Position numbers and translations under genes: made by a program. From positions 1,530,651 through 1,594,650 of the forward strand of contig NZ_LMGI01000002.1 in assembly GCF_001427105.1 (NCBI RefSeq): 64,000 nucleotides of DNA, in the 5' to 3' direction. Under the pieces are notes generated by a model. That model did not search any database. It saw nothing but the letters and a program-made list of their open reading frames with translations, and was not told the origin of the DNA. The DNA is from Sphingopyxis sp. Root154 (lineage in GTDB: Bacteria > Pseudomonadota > Alphaproteobacteria > Sphingomonadales > Sphingomonadaceae). Of the stretch, positions 16,202 through 24,424 are shown piece by piece (within the stretch, counting starts at the first letter, position 1; every line of letters starts with the position of its first letter).

Positions 16202-17140
16202 GTGGCCGATCTTCTGCTGATGAGTATCCGGTTCGCGCTGTTCGCGGTCCTGATGCTCATCGCGGGACTGGCCGCTTTCCCGCTCCATGCGCTGGAGCCT
16301 GGCGAGCGGCAGGATCCCGAACTGGGATCGATCATCTCCCGGCCGCTGCCGTGGCTCTGCGCCGCGGCCCTGTTCCTTTCGCTCATGGGCATGGCGGTCC
16401 TGACCGCCAGCATGCAGGGGGTCGGAATCTTCGCCATCGACCCGGCAATGGTCATCACGCTCGTGAGCGAGACCGATGTCGGTGTCGCCTGGCTCGTGCG
16501 CATGGCAGCCCTGCTTGTCGCTGCGGTCGTCGCTTTCCGTATCGCCCGCAACCCGGTCGCGCCGACAATGATCGTCGCCGCCGCCGGGGCCGTCGCGCTG
16601 GCGACGCTCGTCTGGTGGGGCCATGCCGGAGCGAGCGAAGGCACCGCCGGACGGATTCACCGGGCAAGCGACGCGCTCCATATGATTGCCGCCGCGATCT
16701 GGCTGGGCGCGATTGCCGGCTTCCTCCTGATGCTCCTTCCGGGCGAACCGGTCGCAAAAGCCCGTCTCGCGATGACGGCCCGAAGCCTCGACCGGTTCGC
16801 GCCGGTGGGGACATTGTGCGTGCTCGTGATCGCGGCGACCGGACTGGTGAACGGCCAGATGATCGTCGGGGCCGCAAATATCGGGCGGTCGATCGCGTCG
16901 CCCTATGGTCAGCTTCTCGCGATAAAGCTCGTCCTGTTCGCCGCGATGCTGGCGCTCGCCGCCGCCAACCGCTGGCGTCTCACCCCGGCGCTCAGGCGCG
17001 CATTCGATGAGCCCGATACCGATCCTGCGCGCGCCGCGCGCGCGATGCGCCGCAGCCTGGTCCTCGAAGCGTTGGCAGGTCTCGCGATCCTCGCGCTCGT
17101 CGCATGGTTCGGCATGCTGGAGCCCTTCCACCCCGTGTGA
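16202..17140 (+). CDS. copD: Copper resistance inner-membrane protein CopD
   Basis: A 312-aa polytopic inner-membrane protein with about eight hydrophobic segments. The CopD family feature GHAGASEG followed by GRIHRASDALHMIAAAIWLGAI is present; its histidines are the likely copper ligands. It starts with GTG at 16202, 4 bp after the copC stop. CopC and CopD are thought to act together in copper transfer across the inner membrane. No copper ATPase lies nearby, so export would depend on CopAB sequestration and oxidation. Confidence 0.92.
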   Translation: MADLLLMSIRFALFAVLMLIAGLAAFPLHALEPGERQDPELGSIISRPLPWLCAAALFLSLMGMAVLTASMQGVGIFAIDPAMVITLVSETDVGVAWLVRMAALLVAAVVAFRIARNPVAPTMIVAAAGAVALATLVWWGHAGASEGTAGRIHRASDALHMIAAAIWLGAIAGFLLMLLPGEPVAKARLAMTARSLDRFAPVGTLCVLVIAATGLVNGQMIVGAANIGRSIASPYGQLLAIKLVLFAAMLALAAANRWRLTPALRRAFDEPDTDPARAARAMRRSLVLEALAGLAILALVAWFGMLEPFHPV

Positions 17141-17237
17141 CCGGCACCCGCCGGCGCTTCCGCATCGCGGTCGCGACAAGTCGGTAGCATGTCGCCGATC
17201 CGAAAATGCGTCCGGCGGTTTGGATCGATCGGCAGGC

Positions 17238-17268
17238 TTGACCCTGTAGTAGCTACAGGGTGCATAAG
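17238..17268 (+). promoter_or_regulatory. MerR/CadR-type metal-responsive promoter
   Basis: TTGACC (17238-17243) and CATAAG (17263-17268) are separated by 19 bp. The spacer is filled by a perfect inverted repeat, arms ACCCTGTAG and CTACAGGGT around TAG (17241-17261). The over-long spacer with a central dyad is the hallmark of MerR-family activation, and the sequence resembles CadR/ZntR-type operators. No MerR-family gene is in the window. It would drive the czc operon. Confidence 0.85.
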
Positions 17269-17297
17269 GGCAGCGAATCGAGCGAAGGGAGAGTCGC

Positions 17298-17672
17298 ATG
17301 AGCATGTTGGACCGTCGGGCCGCGACCGCCCTGATCGCGGTCGAGATGACGCAATATAGTGCCGCTCGCCGCGACAGTGACCATCCCGCCGCCTGGAATG
17401 CCATCGGACGCACGCACATCTTCGCGCAGCCCTTCTTCGCGCTTCACCTGTCTGCGCGCTGGCACATGCTGGGTTTTGCGATTGCCCTTCGCGACTGGCG
17501 CGAGACGGCCGGCCAGCTGCTGCGGCTCGCCCTCGTCCCGCTGGGATCGCTAACCGGGCGGCTGCCCGTCGGCAATACGGGCCGCGCACGGATCAGCGCC
17601 TTCCGTCCAATGCCGGTGCTGCCCGATCTCGCCAAGATGATTTCGCCACACGACAAATCGGTTTCGCGCTGA
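17298..17672 (+). CDS. DUF3703 family protein of a metal-efflux operon
   Basis: A 124-aa protein resembling DUF3703 members, found beside MerR-regulated heavy-metal operons. Seen: AAWNAIGRTHIFAQPFFALHLSARWHM, a central RDWRETAGQLLRLAL segment, and a C-terminal LTGRLPVGNTG followed by ISAFRPMPVLPDL. Several histidines could bind metal, but no function is established. The start at 17298 comes 30 bp after the MerR-type -10 box. It is probably the first gene of the czc transcript, with a small periplasmic protein gene 13 bp downstream. Confidence 0.82.
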   Translation: MSMLDRRAATALIAVEMTQYSAARRDSDHPAAWNAIGRTHIFAQPFFALHLSARWHMLGFAIALRDWRETAGQLLRLALVPLGSLTGRLPVGNTGRARISAFRPMPVLPDLAKMISPHDKSVSR

Positions 17673-17685
17673 TAGGGGAACGGCC

Positions 17686-18012
17686 ATGCCGAATGCGTTC
17701 ATGCGACTGCTGATGATCATCGGGGTGCTGCTTTGCAGCATGCACGTCGCCGAACCGGCGTCGGCGCATTCCACGGCAAGCAAAACCGCCTTTCACCTGT
17801 CGGCCGGCGACGACGAACAGGACAGGCAGAATCCCGCATCGAAGCTCGTGCATGGCGGGCAGCATCATTGTCCGGTCGCGCCGGACCTCAAGGCCACGTC
17901 GACCGACACCCCAGCGCAACCAGCCCGCGTGCCGCTTTTTGCCTCGCCCGTGACCCAGCTCGCTTCGCGCGTCCTGCCCCCGCTACTCGATCCGCCGCTC
18001 CTCGCGATCTGA
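17686..18012 (+). CDS. Small periplasmic His-containing protein of the czc operon
   Basis: A 108-aa protein with an N-terminal signal peptide (cleavage near ASAHS), a histidine-rich middle (HGGQHHCP at about residues 64-71) and a Pro-rich end (VLPPLLDPPLLAI). I do not recognise a defined family. Its place directly before an outer-membrane efflux gene recalls CzcI/CopL-like small proteins of metal operons. It begins 13 bp after the DUF3703 gene and is followed after 56 bp by the czcC-like gene. A role in periplasmic metal binding is inferred from the HHC motif only. Confidence 0.7.
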   Translation: MPNAFMRLLMIIGVLLCSMHVAEPASAHSTASKTAFHLSAGDDEQDRQNPASKLVHGGQHHCPVAPDLKATSTDTPAQPARVPLFASPVTQLASRVLPPLLDPPLLAI

Positions 18013-18068
18013 GCACGCTCGCCGCTTTTTGCGCGGCGATCTCTCCGATCAACCGAGGATGGATCTTT

Positions 18069-19340
18069 ATGTTCAGGTACGTTGCTGCCCTGGTGGCAGC
18101 CGCATCGTGCGCCGCAATCGCGCACGCACGGGAGGCCGGCACGGAAAGCCGCCAGATGTCGGGCCCGCTTCTGACGCTCGACGAGGCCGTCGCGCTCGCG
18201 GGCGGCAGCGCGCCCGCAGCCGAAGCCGCGGCGGCGGACGTCGATGCCGCGCACGCCGCGCGCCGCGTGGCGGGGCTCCGGCCCAATCCCGCGCTTTCGG
18301 TCGAAGTCGAGAATTTCGCCGGCACCGGACCCTATAATGGCATCAATGGTGCCGATGTGACGGCAAGCGTTGCGATCCCGCTCGAACTCGGCGGCAAGCG
18401 GCAAGCGCGCGTCGCGGTTGCCGATGCAGCGACGCACCGCGCGCAAATCGCTCGAGCGGTCTCCGAGGCGGACATCAGACTGCAAGTGACCGAACTCTAT
18501 ATCCAGGCCTCCGCGGCCGAAGTGCGGGTCGCGATTGCCGAGGACCAGTATCGTATCGCGGGCGACACGGCGCGTGCCGCGACAATCCGGGTGCAGGCGG
18601 GGCGCGCATCGCCGCTCGAACAGGAGCGCGCCGAAGTCGCGCGCCTGACCGCGGAAGCCGGGGCCTACAAAGCGCGGCGCCTCGCCGATACCGCCCGGGC
18701 CAACCTCGCGCGGCGCGTAGGACGTCTGGTAGTCGGCCCGCTCGACATCGCGGTGCTCGGCGGACCCGGAAACGGAACGACGGGCCCACCCCGCCCTATT
18801 TCGGCGGCGGGCACGCTCGCGTTGGCGGCCGCCGACGCCGATCTCCGGGCGGCCGATGCCGGGGTTCAACTGGCACGCTCGCAGCGCGTTCCCGACGTCA
18901 CGGTTGGGCCCGGGGTTCGCCGGCTCGAGGCCACCAACGATGTGGCGGCGGTGCTCAGCGTCTCGGTGCCGCTGCCGCTGTTCAACAACGGACGCGCGGC
19001 GGTCGACCAGGCGAATGCCGAGCGGCGGCGCGCCGACGCGCAGCGCCGCATCACGGCGCTCGACGTCGAGCAGGCGATCAGCGATGCCGAGGTAGAGGCC
19101 ACCAATGCGGCAGCGGCGGCGCGGGTCGCGAGCGGCCCCGCCCTCTCGGCGGCGATGGAAGCGGCCCGGATCGCGCGTATCGGCTACAGCGAGGGCAAGT
19201 TCGGGCAGCTCGAACTTCTCGATGCCGAACGGACGCTGACCGAGATGCGCTCAGCGTCGATCGAAGCGCTCGCCTCCTATCGACTTGCCAAGGCCCGGTT
19301 GGAACGCCTCACGGCTCCCGCGCCCATCAAAGGAAATTGA
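18069..19340 (+). CDS. czcC: Outer-membrane efflux protein, TolC/CzcC family
   Basis: A 423-aa outer-membrane factor. The signal peptide ends near AIAHA; the repeated efflux-protein halves start with LTLDEAVALAGG and ANPALSVEVENF-like blocks, and a second half carries AADADLRAADAGVQLARSQRVPDV and VSVPLPLFNNGR. With CzcB and CzcA it forms a periplasm-spanning heavy-metal exporter. The ATG at 18069 begins the signal peptide; the longer open frame upstream overlaps the preceding gene and is not real. A 4-bp gap separates it from czcB. Confidence 0.93.
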   Translation: MFRYVAALVAAASCAAIAHAREAGTESRQMSGPLLTLDEAVALAGGSAPAAEAAAADVDAAHAARRVAGLRPNPALSVEVENFAGTGPYNGINGADVTASVAIPLELGGKRQARVAVADAATHRAQIARAVSEADIRLQVTELYIQASAAEVRVAIAEDQYRIAGDTARAATIRVQAGRASPLEQERAEVARLTAEAGAYKARRLADTARANLARRVGRLVVGPLDIAVLGGPGNGTTGPPRPISAAGTLALAAADADLRAADAGVQLARSQRVPDVTVGPGVRRLEATNDVAAVLSVSVPLPLFNNGRAAVDQANAERRRADAQRRITALDVEQAISDAEVEATNAAAAARVASGPALSAAMEAARIARIGYSEGKFGQLELLDAERTLTEMRSASIEALASYRLAKARLERLTAPAPIKGN

Positions 19341-19344
19341 CGCC

Positions 19345-20493
19345 ATGACCATCAACATCAGCCGAAAGCTGCTGCTCGCCGCGACACTGCCATTCCTCCT
19401 CGCGGCGTGCGGCGGCGGCGAGAGCGCCAACCCTGCCGGCGAGGACGGCGAGGAAGAGGCCGGCCATGCCGACGAAGGAAAAATCGCGCTCACGAACGAA
19501 CAGGTCAAGATCGCCGGGATCGCCCTCGGTCGCCCGACTGTTGGCAGCGACGGCGCCCTGCAATTGCCGGCGACGATCGAAGGCGATCCGCAAGCGACCC
19601 AGGCCGTGTCGGCCGCGATCGGCGGGCGCGTCGTCGCCCTCAATCGCAATCTCGGGCAGACCATCGGCCGGGGACAGACGCTCGCGATCATCGAAAGCCG
19701 CGAGGCAACGCAGCTTCAGGGCGAGGTGCAGGCCACGCGCGCGCGCCTCGCGCTCGCCAACTCCAATCTCGCCCGCGAGGAACGGCTGTTCGCGCAGCGC
19801 GTGTCGCCCGAGCAGGATGTAATTGCGGCGCGCACCTCCGCGACCGAGGCGCGAATCGCTTATCAGCTCGCCCAGCAACAGGTATCGGCAGCGGGCGGCG
19901 ATGGCGGCCGGCTCAACCGGATCGCGATTGCCGCACCGATCTCAGGGCAGGTGATCGCGCGCAGCGTCGTTCTCGGACAGACCGTCGCCGCCGACGCTGA
20001 GCTTTACCGCATCGCAAACCTGTCGAGCGTTTCGCTGTCGCTGAACCTTCAGCCCGCGGACGCAGGGCGCATCCGCCCGGGCGCCATCGTTTCGGTCAGC
20101 GCGCCCGGACGCCAGGCGGCCGGCAAGATCAGCTTCGTCTCGCCCGCGCTCGATCCCGCCACGAAGCTCGTGCCTGCGATCGCGATCCTCGATAATCGCG
20201 CCGGACAATGGCGCGTCGGCGAAGCGGTGACCGCCTCGGTCGCGCTCGCTGGCGCCCACGGCGATGCATCGATCAGCGTTCCCTCGACCGCGATCCAGAC
20301 CGTCGAAGGCAAGAGCGTCGTGTTCGTTCGCACCAACGAGGGTTTCGAGGTCGTTCCGGTCGTGCTGGGCGACCGCGCCGGCGCCAATGTGATCATAGGC
20401 TCGGGACTCAAGGGCACCGAGCAGATCGCCATCACCAACAGTTTTGCGCTCAAGGCCGAGATCGGCAAGGGCGAAGCAGCTCATGAGGATTAA
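19345..20493 (+). CDS. czcB: RND periplasmic adaptor protein, CzcB family
   Basis: A 382-aa membrane-fusion protein with a lipoprotein signal (lipobox LLAAC, Cys22), an acidic and His-containing linker (GEEEAGHADEGK), a barrel-sandwich/lipoyl-like half, a coiled-coil hairpin (TRARLALANSNLAREERLF) and beta-barrel domains. It bridges the CzcA pump and the CzcC channel. The start at 19345 is chosen because the lipoprotein signal begins there. It ends 3 bp before czcA. The linker may bind metal; this is an inference. Confidence 0.93.
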   Translation: MTINISRKLLLAATLPFLLAACGGGESANPAGEDGEEEAGHADEGKIALTNEQVKIAGIALGRPTVGSDGALQLPATIEGDPQATQAVSAAIGGRVVALNRNLGQTIGRGQTLAIIESREATQLQGEVQATRARLALANSNLAREERLFAQRVSPEQDVIAARTSATEARIAYQLAQQQVSAAGGDGGRLNRIAIAAPISGQVIARSVVLGQTVAADAELYRIANLSSVSLSLNLQPADAGRIRPGAIVSVSAPGRQAAGKISFVSPALDPATKLVPAIAILDNRAGQWRVGEAVTASVALAGAHGDASISVPSTAIQTVEGKSVVFVRTNEGFEVVPVVLGDRAGANVIIGSGLKGTEQIAITNSFALKAEIGKGEAAHED

Positions 20494-20496
20494 GCC

Positions 20497-23400
20497 ATGA
20501 TCGCCCGCACCGTCACCTGGGCGGTCGAGAAGCGCTGGCTTGTCGTCCTGCTCACCACCATTGCCGCCGTCATCGGAGCCTTCGCGCTGTCGCGCCTGCC
20601 GATCGACGCGGTTCCCGACATCACCAACAACCAGATCCAGATCAACGTCCGCGCGCCGGCGCTCTCACCCGAACTTGTCGAGAAGCAGGTCGCCTTCCCG
20701 ATCGAGACCGCGCTCGCGGGGATTCCAGGGCTTGAATATACACGCTCGCTGAGCCGCAACGGTTTCGCACAGGTCACGGCCGTTTTCACCGATGGGGCCG
20801 ATATCTATTTTGCGCGCCAGCAGGTCGCCGAGCGCCTCAATGAAGCGACCGAGACCATGCCCGACGGCGTCCGGCCCGAGATGGGGCCGATCGCGACGGG
20901 TCTCGGCGAAGTCTATATGTGGACGGTGCGTCTCGCGCACCGCAAGGACGATGTGCACAAGCCCGGCGAACCCGGCCTCCAACCCGACGGCAGCTACGTA
21001 ACGCCCGAGGGCGAACGCCTCGTCACCGAGGCGGACAAGGCCACCTATCTTCGCACCGCGCAGGACTGGATCGTCACGCCGCTGCTCCGCACCGTCCCGG
21101 GCGTCGCCGGGATCGATGCGATCGGCGGTTATTCGAAGCAATATATGGTCGTGCCCGATGTGCAGAGGCTGGCGGCGCTCGACCTCAGCCTCACCGATCT
21201 TGCCGAAGCACTCGAACGCAACAACACGAGCGTCGGCGGCGGGGTCGTCGAACGCAACGGCGAAGGGCTTGCCGTCCGCTCCGATGCGCTGATTCGCGAT
21301 ACCGCCGAGCTGTCGCGGGTCGTGATCGCGACACGGTCGGGCGTGCCGATCACGCTCGACCAAGTAGCCAGCGTCCGCACCGGCCAAGCCGTGCGCATGG
21401 GCTCGGCATCGGAGAATGGCACCGAGGTCGTCGTCGGTACCGCGATCATGCGCATCGGCGAGAACAGCCGAGCCGTCGCGACCGCTGTTGCCGACCGGCT
21501 CGATGCGATCAACGCATCGCTCCCGCCCGACGTCGTCATCGAACCGGTTCTCGATCGCACCAAGCTCGTCAATTCGACGATCTGGACGGTCGGCAAGAAC
21601 CTGACCGAGGGCGCGCTGCTTGTTATCGTCGTGCTCTTCCTGCTGCTCGGCAATTTCCGCGCGGCGCTGATCGCGGCGCTGGTCATTCCGATCACCATGC
21701 TCCTCACCAGCTTCGGTATGCTGCGCGCGGGCGTGTCGGCGAACCTGATGAGCCTCGGCGCGCTCGACTTCGGCCTCATCGTGGATGGCGCCGTCATCAT
21801 CGTCGAAAATGCGCTGCGCCGCATGGCCGAGTTCCAGCACCGCGAGGGGCGGATCCTTACGCTTCAGGAGAGACTTGCTTCGGTCGCAGCCGCGGCGCGC
21901 GAGATGGTGCGCCCCTCGGTCTACGGCCAGGCGATCATCATCCTCGTCTACGTGCCTTTGCTCACCTTGAGCGGTGTCGAAGGCAAGACCTTCATTCCGA
22001 TGGCGCTGACCGTGATCATTGCGCTCGCCTTCGCTTTCATCCTCTCGCTCACCTTCGTGCCGGCCGCGATAGCCATCTGGCTCTCCAAGCGCGTCGAGGA
22101 GAAGGAGGGCCGCATCATGGTGTGGCTGAAGCAGCGATACGAACCCGGTCTCGACCGGGCGATGAGCAAACCCAAGGTCACGCTCGGCGCCGGGATCGGC
22201 GGGTTCGTTGTCGCGATCCTTGCCTTCTTCTCGCTCGGCCAGGTGTTCCTGCCTCAGCTGGACGAGGGCGACCTGCTTATCCAGGCGTTCCGCGTTCCCT
22301 CGACATCGGTCCAGCAGAGCCAGGCGATGCAGGTGCCGATCGAGCGGATGCTCTCGAAGCAGCCTGAGATCGACATCGTCTTCTCGAAGACAGGCACCGC
22401 AGACCTCGCATCCGATCCGATGCCGCCCAATGCGACCGACAATTTCGTGATCCTGAAACCCCGAAAGGAGTGGCCCGACCCCAGCCTCAGCAAAGCGGAA
22501 CTGATCGAACGGCTCGAGAAGGAACTGAACAAGATTCCCGGCAATGCCTATGAGATCACCCAGCCGATCCAGATGCGCTTCAACGAGCTGATCGCAGGCG
22601 TGCGCGGCGATGTCGCGATCAAGGTCTATGGCGACGATTTCGACGCCATGAACCGGACCGCGCAGGAAATCGCCGCGATCTTGCGGAAGACCGATGGCGC
22701 GACCGATGTGCGTGTCGAAGAAACCGAAGGTCTCTCGATGCTCGATATTCGGGCGAACCGCGAGGCGATGGCGCGGCTCGGCGTCACCGCACAGGATGTG
22801 CAGGACGTCGTAACCGCGACGATCGGCGGCCGCCAGGCCGGCACGATCTTCGAGGGCGACCGCCGCTTCCCCGTGGTCGTCCGGCTGTCGGACGCGCAGC
22901 GCTCGGACCTCTCGGTGCTCGAACAGGTGCAGGTCCGCGTTCCCGGCGGCTCCTTCGTGCCGCTCGCCAGCGTCGCCGACATCCGCGTCGTCGATGGACC
23001 CAACCAGATCAGTCGCGAAAATGGCAAGCGGCGCGTCGTCGTTCAGGCCAATGTTCGCGGCCGCGCGATTTCCGACGTCGTCGCCGATGCCAAGGCAGGT
23101 ATCGCGAAGGATGTCCGCTTACCCGCGGGCAGCTACCTCGAATGGGGCGGCCAGTTCGAGAATCTGGCCTCCGCTCGCGATCGGCTCCTGCTCGTCATCC
23201 CGGCGTGTTTCATCCTGATCCTGCTGCTGCTCTACGGCGCGCTTCGTTCGCCGCGCGACGCGGCGATCGTGTTCACCGGGGTGCCGCTGGCGTTGATCGG
23301 CGGCGTGCTTGCCCTGTTCCTTCGCGGCATGGACTTCTCCATATCGACAGCAGTCGGGTTCATCGCGCTGTCGGGTATCGCGGTGCTCAACGGGCTCGTG

Positions 23401-23706
23401 ATGGTGTCGTCGATCCAGGAGCTGATGCGCTCGGGCATGGCGCGGGCGGAAGCCGCGCGGCAAGGCGCTCTCATGCGCCTTCGCCCCGTGGTGATGACCG
23501 CGCTTGTCGCAAGTCTCGGATTCGTGCCGATGGCGCTAGCGACCGGCGCCGGCGCCGAGGTCCAGAAGCCGCTCGCAACGGTGGTGATCGGTGGGCTGAT
23601 CTCGGCCACCTTGCTCACTCTCTTCGTACTTCCGACCCTCTACGCGCGTTATGGAGGCGGACGCGCTCTGAAGGACGAAAGGATCGACGATGGCGCATTC
23701 GCATAG
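20497..23706 (+). CDS. czcA: Heavy-metal efflux RND pump, CzcA family
   Basis: A 1069-aa inner-membrane proton/metal antiporter with twelve expected membrane segments and two large periplasmic loops. The heavy-metal-RND signature in the fourth segment, DFGLIVDGAVIIVEN, carries the proton-relay aspartates and matches the CzcA (Zn/Co/Cd) type rather than CusA. The N-terminal start IARTVTWAVEKRWLV is canonical. It follows czcB by 3 bp and is the last complete gene of the operon. Its last codons overlap the start of a CDF-like stub. Confidence 0.95.
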   Translation: MIARTVTWAVEKRWLVVLLTTIAAVIGAFALSRLPIDAVPDITNNQIQINVRAPALSPELVEKQVAFPIETALAGIPGLEYTRSLSRNGFAQVTAVFTDGADIYFARQQVAERLNEATETMPDGVRPEMGPIATGLGEVYMWTVRLAHRKDDVHKPGEPGLQPDGSYVTPEGERLVTEADKATYLRTAQDWIVTPLLRTVPGVAGIDAIGGYSKQYMVVPDVQRLAALDLSLTDLAEALERNNTSVGGGVVERNGEGLAVRSDALIRDTAELSRVVIATRSGVPITLDQVASVRTGQAVRMGSASENGTEVVVGTAIMRIGENSRAVATAVADRLDAINASLPPDVVIEPVLDRTKLVNSTIWTVGKNLTEGALLVIVVLFLLLGNFRAALIAALVIPITMLLTSFGMLRAGVSANLMSLGALDFGLIVDGAVIIVENALRRMAEFQHREGRILTLQERLASVAAAAREMVRPSVYGQAIIILVYVPLLTLSGVEGKTFIPMALTVIIALAFAFILSLTFVPAAIAIWLSKRVEEKEGRIMVWLKQRYEPGLDRAMSKPKVTLGAGIGGFVVAILAFFSLGQVFLPQLDEGDLLIQAFRVPSTSVQQSQAMQVPIERMLSKQPEIDIVFSKTGTADLASDPMPPNATDNFVILKPRKEWPDPSLSKAELIERLEKELNKIPGNAYEITQPIQMRFNELIAGVRGDVAIKVYGDDFDAMNRTAQEIAAILRKTDGATDVRVEETEGLSMLDIRANREAMARLGVTAQDVQDVVTATIGGRQAGTIFEGDRRFPVVVRLSDAQRSDLSVLEQVQVRVPGGSFVPLASVADIRVVDGPNQISRENGKRRVVVQANVRGRAISDVVADAKAGIAKDVRLPAGSYLEWGGQFENLASARDRLLLVIPACFILILLLLYGALRSPRDAAIVFTGVPLALIGGVLALFLRGMDFSISTAVGFIALSGIAVLNGLVMVSSIQELMRSGMARAEAARQGALMRLRPVVMTALVASLGFVPMALATGAGAEVQKPLATVVIGGLISATLLTLFVLPTLYARYGGGRALKDERIDDGAFA

Positions 23707-23845
23707 TCAAGAAGAGGGCGGCCATTCGAGCAGTTGGTGCCGGGCGTTGGGTTCGATCAACAGGCAGGTGCCCGAAAATTCGCGGCCGTCGCTAACGATG
23801 GCTCGCACGGGCGAATCCGCGAAGGCCGCCTGGGCCGCAAAATGA
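23690..23845 (+). pseudogene. Remnant of a cation diffusion facilitator (CzcD-like) gene
   Basis: An ATG at 23690 overlapping the end of czcA opens a 51-codon frame that begins MAHSHSQEEGGHSSS, like the His-rich N-terminus of CDF zinc/cadmium exporters that often follow czcA. After about 15 residues the resemblance stops and the frame ends at 23845, with none of the six membrane segments. I read it as the 5' stub of a czcD-like gene cut by a deletion or by the integration event just downstream. A chance short frame is possible. Confidence 0.5.
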
Positions 23846-24201
23846 CGATGGGGAATCGCATCGCCGATCGTGCCCGATCACAGGCCGTCTCGCCCTCGAT
23901 GCGCAAGGCGCCCTGCCAGAAATTCTTCGCCATCGACGGCAGGCTAACGCGGCGATCCGGCGCCATCGTTCATTAATTTTCTCGGCGGACGGGATAATTC
24001 GAAAAGGATCATGGCTGATCTCCGTGACACACCGCCGCTGGGCGCAGCCCCGTGTCGGCACCTATGCGAGATACCGCCCACCTATCCGGATCCTCGCTTG
24101 GAGCTGGTGACAATATGGAGACAAAGCCCCGTTCTCACCCGCTTGCCACCAGTGACGGCGCAATCAGCGGCTCACTAAATCACTGATTTCATGAAGAAAA
24201 C
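23846..24201. other. Gap between czc operon and attachment site, no gene recognised
   Basis: About 355 bp with no convincing reading frame of known family on either strand. It contains one copy of TGGAGACA (24116-24123), a heptamer-like word that recurs twice before the integrase gene. It may be the junction of chromosomal backbone and island. Confidence 0.5.
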
Positions 24202-24246
24202 TGGAGCGGGCGAAGGGATTCGAACCCTCGACCCCAACCTTGGCAA
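24202..24246 (-). other. Attachment-site core: 3' 45 bp of tRNA-Gly(GCC)
   Basis: Read on the minus strand, these 45 bp match the 3' part of a tRNA-Gly with anticodon GCC: the end of the anticodon loop (TTGCCAAGG), the T-arm (GAGGG-TTCGAAT-CCCTT), the acceptor strand CGCCCGC, the discriminator T and CCA. Beyond 24246 the sequence no longer fits a tRNA, so this is a fragment, not a gene. Directly beside an integrase, it is best explained as an att core duplicated by site-specific integration. Confidence 0.8.
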
Positions 24247-24376
24247 CTTGAGATTGCACCTTTTCAATCACTTCCTAAACTATGCTATAGCACTATATTT
24301 GCTTGATTTCTTGATTTTACGGTCGACCTACGATACCCTCTATTTGTCTGCAGTTTCCGGAAAGTTGGAGACATTT

Positions 24377-24411
24377 TGGAGACACGGCGGCGTTTCGGCG
24401 CTGTGTCTCCA
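24377..24411. repeat. Inverted repeat before the integrase gene
   Basis: TGGAGACAC (24377-24385) and GTGTCTCCA (24403-24411) form a perfect 9-bp inverted repeat with a 17-bp spacer. Another GGAGACA lies at 24367. It ends 13 bp before the integrase ATG, next to its ribosome site. It could be an integrase arm site or a translation-controlling hairpin. Confidence 0.6.
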
Positions 24412-24424
24412 CGAGGAGAGGTTT

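Noticed and set aside
24202..24246. A functional tRNA-Gly gene
   Set aside because: Only the 3' half from the anticodon onward is present; the D-arm and 5' acceptor strand are missing beyond 24246.
24191..24424. N-terminal extension of the integrase starting at 24191
   Set aside because: The first residues are a translation of the tRNA-Gly fragment; a strong ribosome site and the true domain start are at 24425.
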